Of a stretch of DNA of 27,559 nucleotides, positions 8,659 through 16,381 are shown in pieces (position 1 is the stretch's first letter; every line of letters begins with the position of its first letter). Origin of the DNA: AWTP1-9 sp035703165 (GTDB lineage Bacteria; Bacteroidota; Bacteroidia; Chitinophagales; Chitinophagaceae); contig DASSYR010000021.1 of NCBI GenBank assembly GCA_035703165.1, forward strand, positions 1 to 27,559. Reading direction: 5' to 3'. The notes beneath the pieces were generated by a model that was not told the origin of the DNA, ran no database searches, and worked only from the letters and a program-made list of their open reading frames with translations. Both the position numbers and the translations under genes were made by a program.

Positions 8659-9003
8659 ATGAAATTTTTTGTAACCGTTGTACTCACTGCAATAGTAAGT
8701 TTTGCTTTAGGAATGTACATGCCATGGTGGAGTATTGCTATTGCAGCATTTGGAGTGGCAGTTTTAATTCCTCAAAGACCGGGTAAAGCTTTTTGGTCTG
8801 GTTTTCTTGCTTTATTTTTTTTGTGGGGCTTATTGGCTTTATACATTGATGTAAAGAACGAGCATATTCTTTCTCAAAAGGTGGCGGAATTGATTATTAA
8901 ATCCCGTTCTTCTTCGCTGATTATACTGTTAACTGCTTTTATTGGAGCACTGGTAGGAGGGCTATCCGCTTTGTCAGGAGCATATTTGCGGAAATCCCGT
9001 TAA
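8659..9003 (+). CDS. Small four-helix membrane protein of unknown function
   Basis: The 114-residue product has four predicted membrane segments (about 1-19, 22-38, 44-62 and 84-107), with a charged loop (DVKNEHILSQKVAELI) between the third and fourth and a basic tail. I do not recognise a family. Its ATG lies 1 bp after the stop of the penicillin-acylase gene, so it is almost certainly in the same operon. A role linked to the acylase is an inference from position only. Confidence 0.8.
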   Translation: MKFFVTVVLTAIVSFALGMYMPWWSIAIAAFGVAVLIPQRPGKAFWSGFLALFFLWGLLALYIDVKNEHILSQKVAELIIKSRSSSLIILLTAFIGALVGGLSALSGAYLRKSR

Positions 9004-9010
9004 TTTTTTG

Positions 9011-9268
9011 CTAATAGAAAACACAAGTTTTTACATGGTTTCGGCTAATGGTTTCGTTTAAAGAACGGGGAGATAAATCCAACAGGGAAAACAGAATATT
9101 CATGGTTTTCGTATTGGCATGCCTCTGGTTATAATTCGTAGGGATGATTAGTTTTTCACTGTAGCCGGTTTCATATATCTTTGCACTGCTAATAAGATTT
9201 TTGCTTAATTCTTTTTGAAATAAGGCAAGATCGAAAAATAAAATTTGGTTCAGCCTGCAACTGTCCAA
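9011..9268 (-). CDS. Possible gene remnant without an ATG start
   Basis: An 85-codon minus-strand frame begins at a TTG (9268) and ends 7 bp from the membrane-protein gene. Reading further back, six more sense codons precede TAA and TGA stops (9287-9292), and no ATG is available. The translation looks protein-like, with balanced charged and hydrophobic residues, for example KIYETGYSEKLIIPTNYNQR, but matches no family I know. It could be the C-terminal leftover of a gene that lost its start, a TTG-started small protein, or chance. It occupies most of the 322-bp gap between the membrane gene and trhO, in which I see no other gene. Confidence 0.3.
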   Translation of the reverse strand: MDSCRLNQILFFDLALFQKELSKNLISSAKIYETGYSEKLIIPTNYNQRHANTKTMNILFSLLDLSPRSLNETISRNHVKTCVFY

Positions 9269-9288
9269 TTTTTCCGAAAGGATAAATT

Positions 9289-9311
9289 ATCACTGGCAAT
9301 AAAGCAGTGAT
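9289..9311 (+). promoter_or_regulatory. Hairpin in the trhO leader
   Basis: The repeat ATCACTG (9289-9295) pairs perfectly with CAGTGAT (9305-9311), closing a 9-base loop 14 bp before the trhO ATG. It could be an operator or influence translation start; no T-tract follows, so it is unlikely to be a terminator for rightward transcription. Confidence 0.35.
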
Positions 9312-9325
9312 TCAAATTTAAACAC

Positions 9326-10369
9326 ATGGCGCAATTACACAACCGCATTTCCCGCAGGGAATTAAAAAAACGTATTCAAAGCGATTCCACACCCCGTACT
9401 ACTATTTCTTTTTATAATTATATTTTTATTGAAGATCCCATTCGTTTTAGAAATGACATTTACACTTCTTTTAAGGAATTGGGTGTTTTTGGGAGGATTT
9501 ACATTGCACAAGAAGGCATTAATGCACAAATAAGTGTCCCCACAGCTAATTTCGAGGCTTTGAAAGCATACTTATATTCATTGAAGGGTTTTAATGGACT
9601 TCGATTAAATGTGGCGGTGGATGATGACGGAAAGTCTTTTTTTGTGCTGGATATAAAAGTGCGAAAAAAAATTGTGGCTGATGGTATTGAAGACCCTGAT
9701 TTTGATATGCGTAATAAAGGCCGTTATGTAAACGCAGAACAGATGAATGGTTTAATGGATGATCCGGATACGGTAGTAATTGATATGCGTAATCATTATG
9801 AATATGAGGTAGGCCACTTTGTTAAAGCAATAGAAGTACCGAGTGATACTTTCAGAGAGCAATTGCCAATGGCTGTAAAGATGATGAAGGAAGATAAGGA
9901 CAGGAATATTATTATGTATTGCACCGGCGGTATCCGGTGCGAGAAAGCCAGCGCTTATATGCTGCATAATGGATTTAAAAATGTTTTTCACTTAGAAGGC
10001 GGTATTATTAATTATGTAAAGGAGGTAAAAGAAAAAAGGCTTGTAAATAAATTTATTGGTAAGAACTTTGTGTTTGACGAGAGACTGGGAGAGAGGGTAA
10101 CCGAAGATATAATAGCTCAATGTCATCAATGCGGTAAGCCAGCCGATACCCATACCAATTGTAAAAACGACGGATGTCATTTGTTATTTATTCAATGCGA
10201 AGAGTGCGCTAAAAAATACGATGGCTGCTGTAGCGAAGATTGTAAGACAATTTATCATCTGCCGGTTGAAGAACAAAAGAAAATTAGGACAGGAGTTGAT
10301 AAAGGACGGATGATTTTTAATAAGTCAAAATCAAATAAACTGAGACCGAGGCTTACTGATATAAGGTAA
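9326..10369 (+). CDS. trhO: tRNA uridine(34) hydroxylase, rhodanese-like
   Basis: TrhO (formerly YceA) performs oxygen-dependent 5-hydroxylation of uridine 34 in tRNAs, the first step toward cmo5U or mo5U. The 347-residue product has an N-terminal acylphosphatase-like region (GRIYIAQEGINAQISVP), then a rhodanese domain with VIDMRNHYEYEVGHF and the active loop CTGGIRCEKA (catalytic Cys199). The C-terminal region is rich in cysteine: CHQC at 266-269, then about seven more Cys up to SEDC. This may bind a metal and is usual in the long form of the family. It probably has its own promoter, with a small hairpin in the leader. The neighbouring gene on the right is convergent. Confidence 0.95.
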   Translation: MAQLHNRISRRELKKRIQSDSTPRTTISFYNYIFIEDPIRFRNDIYTSFKELGVFGRIYIAQEGINAQISVPTANFEALKAYLYSLKGFNGLRLNVAVDDDGKSFFVLDIKVRKKIVADGIEDPDFDMRNKGRYVNAEQMNGLMDDPDTVVIDMRNHYEYEVGHFVKAIEVPSDTFREQLPMAVKMMKEDKDRNIIMYCTGGIRCEKASAYMLHNGFKNVFHLEGGIINYVKEVKEKRLVNKFIGKNFVFDERLGERVTEDIIAQCHQCGKPADTHTNCKNDGCHLLFIQCEECAKKYDGCCSEDCKTIYHLPVEEQKKIRTGVDKGRMIFNKSKSNKLRPRLTDIR

Positions 10370-10432
10370 AGAGCTTTTCGGCTTTTATAATTAATTGTAA
10401 TATATTTTAATAAAAACTGCTTGCATGTATTT

Positions 10433-11326
10433 TTATTCATGTGGTTCAACATGAATTAAAATATGACCTAATTCGGGTATTTCCTTCCTTAATGCGTCTT
10501 TTAGTTTATGAGCAATATCGTGACCGTCTTTCACTGTTATATTTGCGTTTACAGTTATGTGGAGGTCAACATGATATTTTATTCCCGCTTTTCGAATAAA
10601 ACATTTTTCCGTATCAATAATTCCTTTCACTTTTAACGATTCTTGTCTGATTAAAGCTATCAGGTCATCATACAGGTGTTCATCCATTATTTCTCCAAGA
10701 GCCGGTCGAAAAATTAAATAGCTATTGTATAGTATAAAACCAGAGGCAAGAAGCGCTGCCCAATCATCGGCAGATTCATATCCTTTCCCCAGGTATAATG
10801 CAATGGATATACCTACAAAAGCAGATATAGAAGTGATGGCATCACTTCTATGGTGCCAGGCATCTGCTTTTAAGGAAGTACTGTGCGTTTCCTTACTTTT
10901 TTTTACCACAACCTGATAAGACACTTCTTTCCAAACTATGATTATGCCGAGAATGACCAGCGTCCAGGCCTTGGGCAATTCATGGGGAGTTGTGATGTTT
11001 TGAATACTTTGATATGCGATAACAGTTGCGGAGGTAATTAAAAATCCTACCACGATAAAAGTTATTAATGGTTCAATTCGTCCATGACCGTAAGGATGGT
11101 TTTTATCGGCTGGCCGATTTCCATATTTGAATCCTAATAAAACCAACAGGGAAGCAAAAATATCAGTTGTTGATTCAATAGCATCTGCTATTAACGCATA
11201 TGAGTTGCCAAAGAAACCTGCCAACCATTTTATTATAGCCAAACCCGAATTACCAACAATACTGAAAAGAATTGTTCTTACAGCCGTTTGTTCATGAGTA
11301 ACTGCCATTAAATAAGTTATATGCAA
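10433..11326 (-). CDS. Cation diffusion facilitator (CDF) metal transporter
   Basis: This is a 297-residue inner-membrane efflux antiporter for divalent metals, with six membrane segments and a cytoplasmic C-terminal dimer domain (VDLHITVNANITVKDGHDIA, then a final LIHVEPHE). The HPYGHGRIEPL stretch (77-87) is a CDF hallmark. Aligning to YiiP, the transport site would be Glu51 and Asp55 on helix 2 (AIESTTD) and His158 and Asp162 on helix 5 (HHRSD). The first position is Glu rather than the usual Asp or His. Translation may instead start at Met7 (11308), which gives the more typical MAVTHEQTAVR start. The metal (Zn, Fe, Mn or Co) cannot be decided from sequence. Confidence 0.92.
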   Translation of the reverse strand: MHITYLMAVTHEQTAVRTILFSIVGNSGLAIIKWLAGFFGNSYALIADAIESTTDIFASLLVLLGFKYGNRPADKNHPYGHGRIEPLITFIVVGFLITSATVIAYQSIQNITTPHELPKAWTLVILGIIIVWKEVSYQVVVKKSKETHSTSLKADAWHHRSDAITSISAFVGISIALYLGKGYESADDWAALLASGFILYNSYLIFRPALGEIMDEHLYDDLIALIRQESLKVKGIIDTEKCFIRKAGIKYHVDLHITVNANITVKDGHDIAHKLKDALRKEIPELGHILIHVEPHE

Positions 11327-11390
11327 ATGTATAAAAAAGCGCTAAGCCCCGCTTTCTATACCATCAATGATTTTTCGTTTTGGGTTTAAA

Positions 11391-11687
11391 TCAGAAATCA
11401 TTTATTGCCAAATCAAATATTTCTACATTTTGAGGATCGGCTAAAAAACCGGCTTTTTTTATTTTTTCCACTGTTTGCTTCTATATAGCATTATTTTCCA
11501 TGGAAACGATATCCTCTTCATTTTCCCAATAAGTAAAAACGAGAGACTTGCCTGGTTTTATAAGAATGTTTACATTTAAGAGCCCTGCCTGTTTGCGAAA
11601 CATTGGGATGAAATATTCGTTTGCAAAATTCAAATATTCGGTTTCTTTTCCAGGTACAATGCCTGTTGTCCAAATTCTAACTAACAT
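11391..11687 (-). pseudogene. ABM-like monooxygenase gene interrupted by one amber codon
   Basis: A 98-codon frame starts at ATG 11687 (MLVRIWTTGIVPGKETEYLN) and ends at TGA 11391-11393. It resembles antibiotic-biosynthesis-monooxygenase (ABM, dimeric alpha-beta) proteins: a first strand MLVRIWTTGIV, a helix FANEYFIPMFRKQAGL, and the strands VNILIKPGK and LVFTYWENEEDI. A TAG at 11481-11483 stops it at residue 68. The same frame then continues for 29 sense codons with a plausible end (KQTVEKIKKAGFLADPQNVE), which fits the usual roughly 100-residue ABM length. It looks like a recent nonsense mutation, a sequencing error, or a read-through codon. A 79-codon reading from an earlier in-frame codon (11720) is possible, but the ATG at 11687 fits the family better. 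Confidence 0.7.
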
Positions 11688-12126
11688 TTTATTAAGAGTA
11701 AGTAATTTTTTGTAAAACAATCAACACATAAATTTTTTTTCTATGGTTTGATAGAAAAATAAATTGCCAAAACATTTTAACTGCTTAAAGTTAAGCCATG
11801 AAACTATAGGTGGAGAAAAATGAACAGGAATATAACTTTTATCATCAATTCGTTTTTATCAATTGCACCCGTTATGGAAAACAAGTATAAGAAATCGGGC
11901 TTTTTAGAAATATTTTGTTAAAAGGTATTTGACATTTGTTATTCATGGAAATGAATGTGGACTAGACGAAATAAAAGAGCAGAAGCAAAGTTGCCCAACA
12001 AATGTTTTCGGGGAAAAATACAGATATTGCTATATTCTTTTGTTAGTTAACCCTCAAATATCCCGATGTGGATTTTAACGAAATACCTACTCCACTTTAC
12101 AAATATTTTTCATGTGTGTAACATAC
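11688..12126. other. Long gene-poor region before lon
   Basis: About 530 bp separate the ABM-like gene from lon. It holds an AT-rich 9-bp hairpin (TTTTTCTAT 11736-11744 with ATAGAAAAA 11751-11759) and a 33-codon rightward ORF (11820-11921) with no recognisable family. The part closest to lon carries a sigma-54-like element, listed separately. No RNA gene was recognised. Confidence 0.5.
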
Positions 12127-12142
12127 TGGCACTTTTATTGAC
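12127..12142 (+). promoter_or_regulatory. Possible sigma-54-type promoter element before lon
   Basis: TGGCAC (12127-12132), five bases, then TTGAC (12138-12142) resembles the sigma-54 consensus TGGCAC-N5-TTGC. The GG and the second GC-like pair are spaced by 10 bases as required, but the -12 dinucleotide is GA rather than GC. Transcription would start about 60 bases before the lon ATG. A near-match of this sort can be chance; a TAccTTTCG at 12148-12156 is an alternative weak -7 box. Confidence 0.3.
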
Positions 12143-12215
12143 ACATATACCTTTCGGCCCTAAGTAGTAGGATTTTTGCTGTTTAGGTGTTATTTTGTCA
12201 CGGATTTGATTTTTT

Positions 12216-14618
12216 ATGAATGATTTGAAATTTTATATAAAGCCAGAGGATGAAATGGAGTATATGCCCATTATTCCGCTGAATGAGAGTGATAATGAAA
12301 GCGCTGAGGAGCTTCATATTCCAGCTGAGATACCCGTATTACCATTACGAAATACTGTTTTATTTCCGGGAGTTGTGATACCCATTACAGTAGGTAGGGA
12401 TAAATCCATAAAAGCAGTAAATGATGCGTATAAAGCTGACAAATTGATAGGGGTTGTAGCGCAAAAAGACAGCGAGATTGAGGATCCGGCAATAGCTGAT
12501 TTAGAAGATATAGGCACTATTGCTAAAATTGTTAAGCAAATAAAAATGCCTGACGGAGGTACAACCATTATCATACAAGGTCGTCGCAGGTTTAAAATTG
12601 AAAAGGTAACCAGCGAAGACCCCTATTTTAAAGCGCAGATTAGAATATTGGATGATACTCCGGTAGAAGTTGATGAACATTTTACTGCTATGGCCGGTTC
12701 CATTAAAGATCTTGCTTCTCAAATTATTAATCTTTCTCCTAACCTTCCCTCAGAGGCAGCCATTATTTTGCGAAACATAGAGAATCCTTCTTTTCTTATA
12801 CATTTTGTAAGTAGTAACCTTAGCAGCGACCTGGTAGAAAAACAAAACTTGCTAAAAATAAATGATATCCGCCAAAGAGCTGATAAGTTATTGCATTTGC
12901 TTCAAAAAGAATTACAATATGCTGAGTTAAAAAGTAAAGTAACTGCTAAAACAAAAACAGAATTAGATAAGCAACAGAAAGAATATTTTCTTCAGCAACA
13001 ATTAAAAAGTATTAAAGAAGAGCTGGGAGGTGATACCAACGAACGGGAAATAAAAGAAATGCAGAAAAAGGCCGAAGCTAAAAAAATGAGTCCGGCAGCC
13101 AAGGAAATGTTTAAGAAGGGTATTGAAAAACTGGAAAGAATGCATCCCAGCACACCGGACTATTCGGTAGTGTATAACCACCTGGATTTAATGCTTGATT
13201 TACCATGGGGAGAATATACAAATGATAATTATGATTTAAAACGTGCCAGAAAAATATTGGATGAAGATCATTATGGCATGCATAAAATAAAAGAAAGAAT
13301 TTTAGAATACCTCGCAGTATTGAAGTTAAAAGGAGATATGAAAAGTCCCATTCTTTGTTTTATCGGTCCCCCGGGTATTGGTAAAACATCATTGGGAAAA
13401 AGCATTGCCAATGCTTTGGGCAGAAAATATGTTCGTTTAAGCTTGGGTGGATTACATGATGAAAGTGAAATACGAGGTCATCGTAAAACCTATATTGGAG
13501 CAATGCCCGGTAGAATTATTCAGTCTTTACGCAAAGTAAAATCGGGTAATCCTGTTATTATTTTAGATGAGGTGGATAAAGTAGGCAATGATTTTCGTGG
13601 AGATCCGTCCAGCGCATTGCTGGAGGTGTTAGACCCGGAGCAAAATCATACCTTTTATGATAATTACCTGGAATTGGAATATGATTTATCAAAAGTATTG
13701 TTTATTGCTACAGCAAACGATGTAAATACCATTCAACCTGCATTAAAGGATCGTTTAGAAATAATTGATTTAAGTGGTTATGCAGTAGAAGAAAAAATAC
13801 AAATTGCCAAACGTCATTTATTGCCCAAGCAAAAAGAGATGCATGGGTTAAAAGAAATTAATTTTAAAATTAGTGATAAGGTATTACAAAAAATAATTGA
13901 AGATTATACAAGAGAGAGTGGAGTAAGAGAACTGGATCGTATGTTAGCTTCTATTATGCGTGCAGAAGCCAAAGAATTTGCCGTTAAAGAAAAAGTAAAA
14001 ACAAGCGTACACGAAAAGGATATTGAAAAGATATTGGGTAAGCCCAGGTATAGCAATGAAATTTATAAGACGGCGAATATGCCGGGTGTAGCAGTCGGGC
14101 TTGCCTGGACGTATGTGGGCGGCGATATTTTATTCATTGAAACATCATTAAGTGAGGGCAAAGGTGAATTAAAGTTAACAGGTAATCTGGGTAATGTAAT
14201 GAAGGAAAGTGCCAGCACTGCATTAAGTTATTTACAGGCTAATGCAAAAAAAGCCGGTATAGATCCTTCTCTGTTTGAAAAAAGAAATATTCACATACAT
14301 GTACCAGAGGGAGCCGTACCCAAGGACGGTCCTAGTGCGGGTATCACTATGATGACTTCTATTTGCAGCGCTTTTACAGGAAAAAAAGTAAAACCTTATT
14401 TGGCTATGACAGGTGAGATAACCTTGCGGGGACAGGTGTTACCAGTAGGTGGAATTAAGGAGAAAGTCCTGGCAGCCAAAAGAGCAGGCATTAAAGAAAT
14501 TATTCTTTGTCAGCAAAATGAAAAAGATGTGGAAGATATAAATACCGAATTTATAAAAGGAATAAAATTTAATTATGTAAAAACCATGCAGCAGGTGTTG
14601 GAACTGGCATTGGTTTAA
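12216..14618 (+). CDS. lon: ATP-dependent Lon protease
   Basis: Lon is the hexameric cytoplasmic AAA+ serine protease that degrades misfolded and regulatory proteins. The 800-residue product has the N-terminal LON substrate-binding domain (IPVLPLRNTVLFPGVVIPIT), a helical linker, and the AAA+ module with Walker A GPPGIGKTS (384-392, Lys390) and Walker B VIILDEVDKVG. The protease domain carries the Ser707-Lys750 dyad: KDGPSAGITM around the serine, and GGIKEKVLAAKRAG with the lysine 43 residues later, the same spacing as in E. coli Lon. Length is normal and nothing is missing. It is a single-gene transcript, with a long upstream region and a strong terminator downstream. Heat-shock control is known for the family but is not visible here. 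Confidence 0.98.
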   Translation: MNDLKFYIKPEDEMEYMPIIPLNESDNESAEELHIPAEIPVLPLRNTVLFPGVVIPITVGRDKSIKAVNDAYKADKLIGVVAQKDSEIEDPAIADLEDIGTIAKIVKQIKMPDGGTTIIIQGRRRFKIEKVTSEDPYFKAQIRILDDTPVEVDEHFTAMAGSIKDLASQIINLSPNLPSEAAIILRNIENPSFLIHFVSSNLSSDLVEKQNLLKINDIRQRADKLLHLLQKELQYAELKSKVTAKTKTELDKQQKEYFLQQQLKSIKEELGGDTNEREIKEMQKKAEAKKMSPAAKEMFKKGIEKLERMHPSTPDYSVVYNHLDLMLDLPWGEYTNDNYDLKRARKILDEDHYGMHKIKERILEYLAVLKLKGDMKSPILCFIGPPGIGKTSLGKSIANALGRKYVRLSLGGLHDESEIRGHRKTYIGAMPGRIIQSLRKVKSGNPVIILDEVDKVGNDFRGDPSSALLEVLDPEQNHTFYDNYLELEYDLSKVLFIATANDVNTIQPALKDRLEIIDLSGYAVEEKIQIAKRHLLPKQKEMHGLKEINFKISDKVLQKIIEDYTRESGVRELDRMLASIMRAEAKEFAVKEKVKTSVHEKDIEKILGKPRYSNEIYKTANMPGVAVGLAWTYVGGDILFIETSLSEGKGELKLTGNLGNVMKESASTALSYLQANAKKAGIDPSLFEKRNIHIHVPEGAVPKDGPSAGITMMTSICSAFTGKKVKPYLAMTGEITLRGQVLPVGGIKEKVLAAKRAGIKEIILCQQNEKDVEDINTEFIKGIKFNYVKTMQQVLELALV

Positions 14619-14698
14619 AGTTTTTTATACATTTTGACTGTTGCATAATAAAGGCTTATCTAAACGAATGGGATTAAATGATTGCAGTAAAATAAAAG

Positions 14699-14732
14699 GA
14701 GGTCGTTTTAAAATACGGCCTCTTGTTTTTTT
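14699..14732 (+). terminator. Terminator of lon
   Basis: GAGGTCG (14699-14705) pairs with CGGCCTC (14716-14722), with one G-T wobble, and is followed by TTGTTTTTTT. It lies 80 bp past the lon stop. Confidence 0.8.
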
Positions 14733-14802
14733 AAACTACCTGTAAAGAATACATTCATAGTTACTTCTTCATTTTCCCTTATCTTCAATTTTTATTTAGG
14801 CA

Positions 14803-15870
14803 ATGAGGAAATATTTTTTTTTATATGGAATGATGTTTATTTCCCATGCCGGGTATTCTCAAACCCTGGGAGGTAATGCAGTATTTAATTTTTTAAAACT
14901 ACCCAATTCTCCACAGCTGACGGCCTTGGGAGGAATAAACCTCACTAATCAGAGTAACGACATCAGCCTTGCTTTTAATAATCCTGCTTTATTAAGGGAT
15001 AGCATGCATAGCCAGACCATTGCAGTATTTAATTCTCTGCCAGCCGGAATAAAGAATCTACACTGGATGCTGGGTTACCATCACTCAAAGCTTAAAACCA
15101 ATTTTGCTTTTGGTATTCATTATTTTAATTACGGCAACTTTTTACAAACGGATGCTATCGGTAACGTTTTAGGGGAATTCAGGCCCACCGATTTTGTTGT
15201 TCAACTCACTGCTTCACGCCAATACCTGGAAAAATGGTTTTATGGCCTGTCCGTAAAATATATCAATTCAAATTATGGAATTTATCGCAGTAGCGGTATT
15301 GCAATGGATGTGGGAGTAAATTATTATGATAAAGAAAATTTATTTCAGGTTGGAGTTGTTGCTAAAAATATGGGTACCCAACTAACTCATTATGCAAGTA
15401 ATAAAAAAGAAGAATTGCCTTTTGATTTGGAAATTGGCATTTCAAAAAGATTAGAAAAAGCCCCGTTTCAGTTTTCTGCCACCATTCATCATGTACACCA
15501 GTTTGACATTCGCTATAATGATACCACTTTTAATAACGATAATCCTTTTGGCGGAAATGTGAATGACAGTAAAAATACAGGCGATAAAATTTTTCGTCAT
15601 TTTGTGCTTGCTACACAATTGTATTTGGGTAAATACGTGGAAGTGACAATGGCTTATAATCATCTTCGTCGCAGCGAATTAAAAATATCCAATGCCGGAA
15701 ATGGGCTCAATGGCTTTTCATTAGGAGTAGGAGCCTTGCTCCCCAAGCTTACTATAAGGTATGCCAGGGCGTATTATCAATCCAATACGGCATATAATCA
15801 AATCGGGATCAATCTTCCTCTTAATCAGTATTTCGGGTTAGGAAAGTTTGGAGAAAGAATTCATTGGTAA
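14803..15870 (+). CDS. porQ: Type IX secretion system protein PorQ-like
   Basis: The 355-residue product has a signal peptide (1-20, ending AGYSQ) and an outer-membrane beta-barrel of the PorQ/PorV-like family. The start of the mature part is diagnostic: GGNAVFNFLKLPNSPQLTAL, then GGINL and an NPALL segment (FNNPALLRDS). Alternating strands follow, and the protein ends near a terminal Trp after GLGKFGERIHW. In Bacteroidota that use the type IX system, PorQ works with PorU, PorV and PorZ in the cell-surface attachment complex. No other por genes are in the window, which is normal because T9SS genes are dispersed. It appears to be transcribed alone, between lon and the HigA-type antitoxin gene. 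Confidence 0.85.
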   Translation: MRKYFFLYGMMFISHAGYSQTLGGNAVFNFLKLPNSPQLTALGGINLTNQSNDISLAFNNPALLRDSMHSQTIAVFNSLPAGIKNLHWMLGYHHSKLKTNFAFGIHYFNYGNFLQTDAIGNVLGEFRPTDFVVQLTASRQYLEKWFYGLSVKYINSNYGIYRSSGIAMDVGVNYYDKENLFQVGVVAKNMGTQLTHYASNKKEELPFDLEIGISKRLEKAPFQFSATIHHVHQFDIRYNDTTFNNDNPFGGNVNDSKNTGDKIFRHFVLATQLYLGKYVEVTMAYNHLRRSELKISNAGNGLNGFSLGVGALLPKLTIRYARAYYQSNTAYNQIGINLPLNQYFGLGKFGERIHW

Positions 15871-15940
15871 TTAATTAAAAGAGTGCTTTTGCAGGATGTT
15901 GGCGTTTTGGCGTAGTACAGGCGTTTGGGGCCAGGTCTAC

Positions 15941-15985
15941 CCGATAACCAACGCTTTTCAAGTTGAAATTATTGATTATCACTAA
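15941..15985 (+). pseudogene. C-terminal scrap of a HigB toxin gene
   Basis: Reading in frame into the TAA at 15983-15985 gives ITNAFQVEIIDYH. The last residues match the typical end of HigB/RelE-type toxins (a polar stretch followed by VEIIDYH and stop). The stop lies 9 bp before the higA ATG, the normal spacing of a higBA operon. No ATG-led toxin ORF exists upstream: porQ ends only 112 bp away, and the intervening 15898-15945 stretch is clearly more GC-rich than its surroundings. The toxin is therefore likely deleted down to its final codons. The match is short, so this rests on sequence plus position. Confidence 0.55.
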
Positions 15986-15994
15986 ATATCTAAA

Positions 15995-16294
15995 ATGAAA
16001 ACACTTAAAAATATACATCCAGGGGAAATTTTGCTTGAAGAATTTTTAATTCCTCTTGATATTAGCGCCTATAAATTATCAAAGGATACGGATATCCCTC
16101 AGTCCCGACTTTCTGCAATCATCAAAGGGAATCGCCGAATTACAGCTGATACTGCCTTACGCTTATCCAAATACTTTGGCACGTCTGCCAAATTTTGGTT
16201 GGGGCTGCAAGATGATTATGATATCGAGGAAGAAAATAGAAATTTAAAGGGCGCCCTTGATTTAATTAGAAAATTCGCTGACAATACCGCCTAG
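15995..16294 (+). CDS. higA: HigA-family antitoxin / transcription regulator (orphan)
   Basis: The 99-residue protein has the HigA signature start (IHPGEILLEEFLIPLDISAY) and an XRE-type helix-turn-helix (KLSKDTDIPQSRLSAIIKG, then RRITADTALRLSKYFGT), followed by SAKFWLGLQDDYDIEEEN. HigA proteins neutralise HigB mRNA-cutting toxins and repress their own operon. Here no intact toxin gene is adjacent; only a toxin-like tail precedes it. The antitoxin may be a leftover, an anti-addiction protein against other HigB copies, or a free-standing regulator. The reading frame looks intact. A strong bidirectional terminator follows. Confidence 0.92.
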   Translation: MKTLKNIHPGEILLEEFLIPLDISAYKLSKDTDIPQSRLSAIIKGNRRITADTALRLSKYFGTSAKFWLGLQDDYDIEEENRNLKGALDLIRKFADNTA

Positions 16295-16317
16295 TGAAGA
16301 GATAATTGCGATAAGAA

Positions 16318-16350
16318 AAAAGTTCCGGAATAGAGCATCCCGGAACTTTT
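16318..16350. terminator. Bidirectional terminator between higA and the S9 peptidase
   Basis: An 11-bp perfect stem (AAAAGTTCCGG 16318-16328, CCGGAACTTTT 16340-16350) has A-tracts on the left and T-tracts on the right. It can therefore stop both convergent transcripts. Confidence 0.9.
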
Positions 16351-16381
16351 ATGGATAATTATATCTAAAATTAAATGCACG

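Noticed and set aside
11820..11921. A 33-codon rightward ORF before lon, preceded by GGTGGAG
   Set aside because: Too short, no motif, and this group rarely uses such ribosome-binding sites; nothing else supports it.
15898..15955. GC-rich stretch with GTTGGCG and ACCAACGC, considered as an integron attC site
   Set aside because: The core sites do not have the attC orientation or length, and no integrase or cassette array is nearby.
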